NCBI GenBank assembly: GCA_032358255.1
Contig: JAULBX010022299.1
Coordinates: 1-64,000 of the forward strand
Length of the DNA stretch: 64,000 bases
Direction of reading: 5' to 3'
DNA from: Heterotrichella gracilis
Lineage: Eukaryota > Sar > Xanthophyceae > Tribonematales > Xanthonemataceae
Shown here in pieces: positions 58,022 to 64,000 of the stretch (positions within the stretch are counted from its first letter, which is position 1; every line of letters begins with the position of its first letter). Made by a program: the position numbers and the translations under genes. The notes under the pieces are model-generated. The model searched no databases. It was given only the letters and a program-made list of their open reading frames with translations, and was not told the DNA's origin.

Positions 58022-58130
58022 ATGCTTGCCAGGACCACTGCAGTTGCACCACCACGGTCACACACTCTCCAAGCACCAATTGCCCTGCCTTTGCGCGCTT
58101 GCGTGGTAAAGCCCTAACCCCAACCCCCAG

Positions 58131-59464
58131 AGCTGGGCGCACGCTGGCACGGCCAACAGTGTGCGCATCCCTTGACGACCAGCAGGTGCATGGTGTTTTG
58201 GTGTGCTCCACGAGCCTGCCCGCAATGAATTGCTGTTTTTGCCAAACTGCTGTGCACTGGACCGTTCTGACCATCGTGCAGGTGCGTAAGGGGCGCATGC
58301 GCTTCCTGGGCGTGCCTCTGGTGGCCTGGGCCGACGTGCCTCAGATCGTCATCCCCGCAGTTGTGGGAGTGTCCCTGGGCCCACCCACCACGCACCTTGT
58401 GGTGGGAGGGCTGGCTCAGATGCCAGCAGAGGTCCAGGTACGATTGAATTTGGCCAACCCAGCCCACTTTGTTGCTGTGTGTATGCACAGAGCCTTTGCT
58501 TACCCTGCTTACGTGTGTTGTAGGTGCTCTTCAACGCCCTAGCCAGTTGGCTCATAACTGCTGGAGTCTGCTCTGTCTACTCCTGGGTGGACTGGGTAAA
58601 AGACGAAGAGGAGGCGAGGGTCAGGGCAGTGGAGAGGGAGGAAGCAGCGAGGGTGCAGGAGGCTGAGCAGTCGCAGGCTGACCGCGAGCAGCTGCTCGGG
58701 GTGAGCACTGGAAACCCTAAACCCTAAACCCTAAACCCTAAAGCAGTCGCAGGCTGACCGCGAGCTGCTGCTCAGGGTGAGCACTGGACACCCTAAACCC
58801 TGCACTTGCACATGCACTTTACCACAGTGCACCTGAACCCTAATTGAGTAGTATGGTCATACATGGTGTAAAATGGATATGTGTTCACGCAAGAGGCGTT
58901 TAGGGTTTATTTTTCAGGGTTGTGTGGCAAGAGCCTTTGCCTTGGCTGCAGGTGGAGGTGGGCAACGGGGAGGCTGTGTATGCGCGCCTTGCCATCAGTC
59001 TCTTCTGTATGAAGCAGGGGACAGCCAATGACCTTAAGGAGCTATTTCCTTTCATCGTCAGCCTCTTCCCCGGGGTAGATGCAAAGGACATCGCCAGCAC
59101 CATCGTGCACTTTAACAATGGGATCAGCGGCGAGCTGCAGACCGTAGATGAGCCCTTCACCGACTGCTTCCTTCGCAACGCAACCCGCATCGTGATCCCT
59201 CTGCACGCAGAGAGGTGAGTCTGTGATGTGTGGCCCATGTACATTAGCAAACAGCTGAATATTGTGTTGTATTGTTTTTAATCATTTTATACTTTACTAG
59301 TTCAAATCCACGTCCCTTTGCTTCTAGTCCCCGCCTATTCATCTAGGATTGTTGCACTTTGGCATTGCCAGCTGGTGGCAGTTGAATTGCTTGCTTTCTT
59401 GCTTGCATGCAGGACTGAGCCACAGGGCAAGTTGCCCGCCCGGCTCCTGCCGCGGGTGCCATGA
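58131..59464 (+). CDS. Uncharacterised protein with two hydrophobic stretches
   Basis: Exons 58131-58185 (partial), 58282-58437, 58524-58700, 58952-59214 and 59413-59464 join in phase. The readable protein has a hydrophobic part (QIVIPAVVGVSLGPPTTHLV), a second one (LFNALASWLITAGVCSVYSW), a charged helix (VKDEEEARVRAVEREEAARV) and a folded-looking C-terminus (ELFPFIVSLFPGVDAKDIAS). I do not recognise it. An upstream ATG at 58022 opens a short basic, Ala-rich peptide (MLARTTAVAPPRSHTLQAPI) that could be an organelle transit peptide, but its phase does not fit the next exon with the obvious splice sites. N-terminus unresolved. Confidence 0.55.
58701..58785 (+). repeat. Copy of an exon end with donor and CCCTAAA array
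   Basis: The exon ending at 58700 (GCAGTCGCAGGCTGACCGCG, GTGAGCACTGG after CTCGGG) is repeated at 58743-58778 with the same donor. Four CCCTAAA units separate the two and more follow. Unit length about 76 bp. Confidence 0.93.
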
Positions 59465-59917
59465 CTCATGGCATGAGGTTGTGGCCAGCCGAAGGCCAGG
59501 CGCAGGGCAGGAGGGGCTGTGGTGGGATGGAGCGGGGCGGGTGGTGTTGGCAGCTGATGGTGGGTGGCCTGGCTGGGAGGAATCGGGTGTGGGGTGTGGG
59601 TCTCATGTGTATGCAGCTCACCATCCCCACGAGGAGGAAGCAGGGGATGTTGACCTGCTAGATTGTGAGGTTTGGTGTGGGTGATGGGCGTGGATGGAGT
59701 AGCGCTGCTGCTGCTGTCACCACAGTTTAGGCAGTGGGTGGCACACTTCACAGACAGGCTTCACTATTGGGACAGGCGCTGACACACGGTTGCACTGTTT
59801 TGTAGTTACCGTATTTTGTTAAACATTGTATCATGTTTTCTTATTGCATGGCATGCTAGTCTGAGAGATATTGTTCTTCACTATGGAACAGTGTGCATAG
59901 TGAAACACTGCGTGCTG

Positions 59918-60113
59918 TGGTATCCGCTTCCAATTGCTCTCAATGCATATGCACTCGGTAGAAAGCAGGCCATGATCAAGTCAGGCGTGCGGCCTAAGTA
60001 GCACTTGGTTGCGCAACCTGACCAGGCAGTATGAGGGCCACGTTCTGACTTGATCATGGCCTGCCTCTACAGAGCAAATGCGCATCGACAGCAATTGGCA
60101 GCGGATCCCACTT
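59918..60113. mobile_element. MITE-like inverted repeat with arms of about 85 bp
   Basis: Arm 1 (59918-60000) contains GTGGTATCCGCTTCCAATTG and GCAGGCCATGATCAAGTCAG; arm 2 (60030-60113) is its imperfect reverse complement. The centre is about 30 bp. It has no coding capacity. I could not identify a target duplication, so the DNA-transposon label is provisional. Confidence 0.65.
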
Positions 60114-60219
60114 AGTACCCCATGCCGAGTAGCATTTGGTAGCACAATGCGTCCAGGGACATTCCAGGCAGTAGGATTGCTTGAGCAAGCTAGGTAGCTA
60201 GCTGCCTAGGTGGTGCCTC

Positions 60220-60363
60220 TGTTGTCTATCCCCCAAGGGCGCCTCCTTCTACCTACAGTGCTACACCCTCTGCCACAGAAAAGCGGACTCAAGAGTCGGA
60301 TATACCCTGCTGAGGGTGCAACACCGTGGGTAGAAGGAGGCGCCCTTTGGGGGATTGACAATG
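60220..60363. mobile_element. Short MITE-like inverted repeat
   Basis: TTGTCTATCCCCCAAGGGCG followed by CCTCCTTCTACC faces its complement at 60330-60363 (GGTAGAAGGAGGCGCCC, TTTGGGGGATTGACAA). Similarity continues inward over CTACACCCTC. Arms are about 55 bp with a short centre. No clear target duplication. Confidence 0.65.
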
Positions 60364-60597
60364 GTAGCAGAGCAAGATGATGCACATGATGCTGCCGAAC
60401 TATTCTAAACTCAACCGCAAATGAGAGAAACCTTAAATCTGAGACTGAACTGAGACAATGTCCAGGGTGTGTGGGTAGCCATGGTGAGTGAAAATGTTAC
60501 GCACCCAACCCTAAACCATAAACCCAAGGACACCCCTGAAACCTACGGAAAGCGAGGTGACCTGAAACCCTAACCAGTACGAACATAACAAGGCGCC

Positions 60598-62210
60598 CTA
60601 CAGCATTCTCTGAAAGTAGTCGAGCACCTTCTCCCGTGACCCCAACGCAAAATCCGGTGTGTAGAAATCCTTCACCTCCTCCTCCTTTGGGAAGCCCCAC
60701 CGCTTTTTTGCATGATGGACAGACATTTGCGCATGGAACCACAGGCAGCGCTTGTACGGCCTCAACTGCAGTCCTGGACGAGCCCCACACAGCACCTTGC
60801 CTTCCAAGTCTCCAAAGGTCATGTCCCCCAGTGCGCCTGCAACTGACCACCATCTTGCCCATTCTGCGCATGTGTACCCACCTGCAAACAGGGAACGCAA
60901 CTGGTTCACAGGCAGTGCAATCAACCAGAATAACAGCTATGCAGACAGGTTGGCCAGCATTTATCACACCAGGCTGCCTAGGCATATGCATTACTGTCAA
61001 CTCATTGAGGTGCCTGGGCAGGCCTGGTACCCAATGGCACGTCTGCATTATGTGGGACCTGGTTGACAGGGGTTTATATGGGGCTGGCGCCTGGCAGTGG
61101 GGGCAGTGTGAAGCAAGCAGGTACCACCTGACAGCGCCTTGCGACAGACATGAATGCATGGCGTGTGGCCACTGTCAGTGGCTGCATCCTTCCTAAAGTA
61201 CGCTTGTCAACAGAAGTGTGTGCCCTTCATGGGCAACACACAGGGCATTGAGCCGTTTGTCGGCTTGAAGTGCCTTTCACTGCAATTGTCTTCGCCAATG
61301 AAAAGAATTGAGTGAAAAAATTGTAACTGGGTTCACCTGGCTTGTAAATGCCTTTTATTGCAGCCAAAGCTTGCACCAGCTTCTGGTTCCTGATGGAAGG
61401 GTCCAGAATGCGGCACACCATCTGCCCTTCACAGCCCTCAAGGAAGCACAGCTGAATGTGATCAAAGGCAGCTTTGATGGGCTTGAACAGGAGCAAGCCA
61501 TTGACAGGGTCGTCAATGTCGTCAAAACCCATCCAATCAAAGACGAATTCCTCCCAGGCGTGCTTGAAGGTATGCCCGGCATCTACCAAGCAGACGGGCA
61601 AACCAATGCCCAGCAACATGCACACCAGCTTCCCTTCGCCGCGATCCCACAGTTTTGCTTTGTGTGCACTAACAAGCTGTGCCTTGAACTGAGCCTGCTT
61701 GAGTCTGGGTGTCGATGGCTGGTTGCTTGAATAGGTGAAGAACTTGACCACCACAGGCAATATAAGGGCAACCAAGTCGCTGGTAGCACCTGCAGGATAA
61801 CATTTGTGGCTTTTGTTTTGTACGGGCTATGCGCATAGCTGTACAAATATGGCTTGCAAAACATATTGCTGCCAAAAACCTCTGTAGAAAGCTGTGGTGA
61901 AGTTAGGCGGACAGCCATGAAATGCACACATGTGAGCTGCTAACACCCCAGTACCATACAACCTAGTAGCATACAGGTGCAGTATAACTCCTAACAACTC
62001 ACCTTCTGCAGGTGTGCCGCTGACAGTGATTGGGGTTTGTTGGGACCCTGCTGTTGCGCCCAGCTGTTCGCAAAGAGTTTCAAGGCTCAAGCTGCGGTCT
62101 GCTGCCCTAACCGAACACTCACCGACCGTTGTTTTGAGTCTGAGCAGGGAATCTGTTGCAAAGCCGTATGCCTTTGCCAGGGATCCTAGATCGAGGAAGG
62201 GTGTATCCAC
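60598..62210 (-). CDS. HNH-type nuclease-domain protein
   Basis: Three exons on the minus strand: up to 62003, 61789-61337 and 60881-60598, in matching phase 1. The middle exon carries an HNH_2-like core: CLVDAGHTFKHAWEEF, then DDIDDPVNGLLLFKPIKAAF and DHIQLCFLEG, resembling the H...NGLLL...H-x-x-FD pattern of this family. The usual His before the FD motif appears as Lys (PIKAAFD), so catalytic activity is doubtful. The C-terminal exon (GYTCAEWARWW, KKRWGFPKEEEVKDFYTP) is not recognised. The first exon frame is open upstream of 62210 to about 62267 without an ATG, so the true start must lie in another exon. Such proteins are often multicopy in algae and fungi; role unknown. Confidence 0.6.
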
Positions 62211-62960
62211 ACGCCTAGGGCCTGATGCAGGACGGCCGCCCTCTTTTTGAAAGTAAACCCTAAACCCAAGTCATGCCGTCCTCTTTGTCAATATTGATAG
62301 ATAGCAAAGCTATCAGGTTCCTGGGTTTAATCAGCTATCAGTTATCGGGCCATACCCACAACACGGGCATACACGAATTGGGCATGGATACAATGCATGC
62401 ACATGCATGCATGCATCCACATGTTGCTTTAACCTACTACTACGTCCGGCCAAGGTACACATAGGGTGTATGTTGACAGACAGTGTGCCCCATATTTTTA
62501 ATTTTACCTCTCAACTCGCAGTAGTTAGCGCGTGTTCTATAATAGATAGTGATAGCAGACCCTGGGCGGCAGGAGTTTTTTTTATCGGTATGGGGATATC
62601 CATGTGCCTACACCTCAAAATAATTTTCCCGTAACCTCCGCCAACTTTAATGTATCTGTGTGAAGATTTTGGATGCTGCAGCGTAGGCCTGTAGATCTGT
62701 CAATAATCCACGAAACTTGCTGTACTAAGCTGCAGCCTGCCATGGTCTGGCCAGGTTTTTGCGCAGCGTTGCTTGTGCCACGGTGGGATGGACCCACAAT
62801 TTCGGGTGGGGGACACAAGCTTACCGATTACCCAGCCGACTGGTCAGTCAGTACTGCCACCCTACCGTGCATAAGCTGCACCTTGGACAACACTTCAGCG
62901 GGGCTCCAACAAGTGAACCATACTCGTCAGTACTGACAGAATAAAGATGACAGGGTTTAG
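62211..62960. other. Upstream region of the HNH-type gene, with dispersed repeat
   Basis: It contains repeat copy B and otherwise no supported gene. The unresolved first exon of the HNH-type gene may be inside. Confidence 0.4.
62332..62535. repeat. Dispersed repeat, copy B, upstream of the HNH-type gene
   Basis: Homologous to 57440-57640 in the same orientation, with TATCAGTTATCGGGCCATAC, GGGCATACACGAATTGGGC, a long CATGCATG run and GGGTGTATGTTGACAGACAG. It lies about 120 bp upstream of the first readable HNH exon, mirroring the position of copy A. Confidence 0.8.
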
Positions 62961-63902
62961 TTACAATACAGCTCTCAGCGCCTCCTCCAGCAGTGGCAGG
63001 TAAGCAGGGGACATGTGCACCTCATCCAACACCAGACCAGGGTCCAAGCCACTGCCGCCCTCACCTACCATCAGTGCGGCAATGTCCAGCCACCCCACTC
63101 CCCCCACACCATCACCACCAGCAGCGATCCCAGCACCAGTGCCAAACACACCCTCCAGTGGCTCACAAATCCCCCCCCCACCACCACCACCGGCCATCGG
63201 CCCCCTCCCAACCCCCACCCGCTCACGCAGCACCCCATTGAACCGCGCCACCACCCTCCGACTGGCACCCACCACCGGGGGCACCGGGTGCACCCACAAC
63301 CGCACCCCATGCGCACGCGCCAGGCGCCACAGCGCATCCACATAGATGGCCACTGTGTGCTGGATCGCCTCCTCGATGGTGTCGTATTTGCATTTCTCCA
63401 CTGCCTGCTGGAGCCCCTCCCAGCAGTCCAGCTCACCCAGGATGACAACCACCTGGGTACAGGGGAGGCACTCAATCCGCACTCCCATGCTGGGGTGGCC
63501 TGCTATTGATAGTAGGCCGGCAAGGTTGTCTAGTATGGTAGTACCATATCAGACCGCCACATACAAGCGACAAGTCATCTATAGAAATAAACAAACAATA
63601 TTGAAAAAACAATATCACTGAGCATTATGGGGAATGTGATGCACCGTGTCCATTTTTGAACCATGTTGTAATTTATTTTAGGGCAACTTTAATCATTAGC
63701 AAGCGGGCCACTGGCCACCCCATATCACACCCTGCCCCTGCCCCCACCTGCGCCCCCCTGGGCAGCCGCCCGCAGTGCCCCTCCACAGCTGCCTTGGTGT
63801 GCATCAACCCCCCTGGCCTCAGGTGCCACGCCTTGCAGCCTGTGGCCAGGAGCGGCACCAGCATGCGGGGGGTGCCACGTGGCGACACCACATGCCACGT
63901 AC
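62961..63902 (-). CDS. SGNH/GDSL-hydrolase-like protein, N-terminus beyond the window
   Basis: Two exons on the minus strand, 63902-63748 and 63452-62961, join in phase 0; the first needs an exon further right that lies outside the window. The second exon reads VVVILGELDCWEGLQQAVEK, then a helix, RLWVHPVPPVVGASRRVVAR, and ends LDEVHMSPAYLPLLEEAL. The final D-x-x-H resembles the catalytic Asp-His dyad of SGNH hydrolases, and the GE-x-DC turn resembles uncharacterised plant and algal SGNH-like proteins. The N-terminal Ser block is not visible. A Gly-rich insertion (about residues 95-125 of the visible part) separates the two halves. Substrate unknown. Confidence 0.55.
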
Positions 63903-64000
63903 CTGCAGGGGGTGAGAGGGAGAAGGATGTAGGGAATCGTGCAGCATGGGAGCAACTGCTCACACTGGGCATCCAGGCAGGCGCCTAGGGAGCATGCATT

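Larger units (their letters stand above)
59465..60597. other. Convergent intergenic region with two inverted-repeat elements
   Basis: No gene is supported. The two inverted repeats are listed separately. Confidence 0.5.

Overview
The window looks like nuclear DNA of a green alga, most likely Chlamydomonadales (a Haematococcus-like genome is my guess, not a result). I see intron-rich genes with GC-rich exons, a lysine/proline SPPPxK (hydroxyproline-rich) linker inside a membrane-anchored CAP protein, TGTAA poly(A)-type signals, and many plant-type telomere-like CCCTAAA/TTTAGGG blocks inside introns. I found no tRNA, rRNA, CRISPR or prokaryotic operon signal.

Layout, left to right. 1-3.8 kb: the 3' part of an unidentified + strand gene, possibly ending in an FkbM-type methyltransferase exon. 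5.8-8.1 kb: MED22, a Mediator head subunit. 9.2-10.6 kb: an F-box protein with a Cys-rich tail. 11.6-16.2 kb: an SNM1/DCLRE1A-type cross-link repair nuclease (UBZ4, SAM, metallo-beta-lactamase, DRMBL), carrying a 381-bp TRIM retroelement in one intron. 18.7-21.5 kb: an unknown coiled-coil gene with two apparent reading-frame problems. 22.8-24.8 kb: a short terminal exon and a coiled-coil ORF on the minus strand. 25.6-30.9 kb (-): a GT61-family glycosyltransferase. 33.0-38.0 kb (+): a membrane-anchored CAP/SCP protein. 39.3-42.5 kb (-): a SET-domain protein with a MYND-like insert. 43.3-50.8 kb (+): a 14-exon bZIP transcription factor. 52.9-57.0 kb (-): a GT92/DUF23 glycosyltransferase. 58.1-59.5 kb (+): an uncharacterised protein. 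60.6-62.2 kb (-): an HNH-type nuclease-like protein. 63.0-63.9 kb (-): an SGNH-hydrolase-like protein running off the window.

The genes do not form a pathway. What unites them is a structural habit: in nearly every gene an exon edge (its 5' end with the acceptor, or its 3' end with the donor) has been copied one to five times in tandem into the adjoining intron, in the same orientation, often with a CCCTAAA/TTTAGGG block in each unit. Two introns also begin with a copy of the start of the next exon, which is the signature expected when an intron is born from a tandem duplication containing AG|GT. I regard this as the most interesting system in the window.

Exon models were built by hand from GT/AG (once GC/AG) sites and phase matching. 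Most close exactly in frame. N-termini of the GT92, HNH, SGNH, 58-kb and first genes are the least certain parts.
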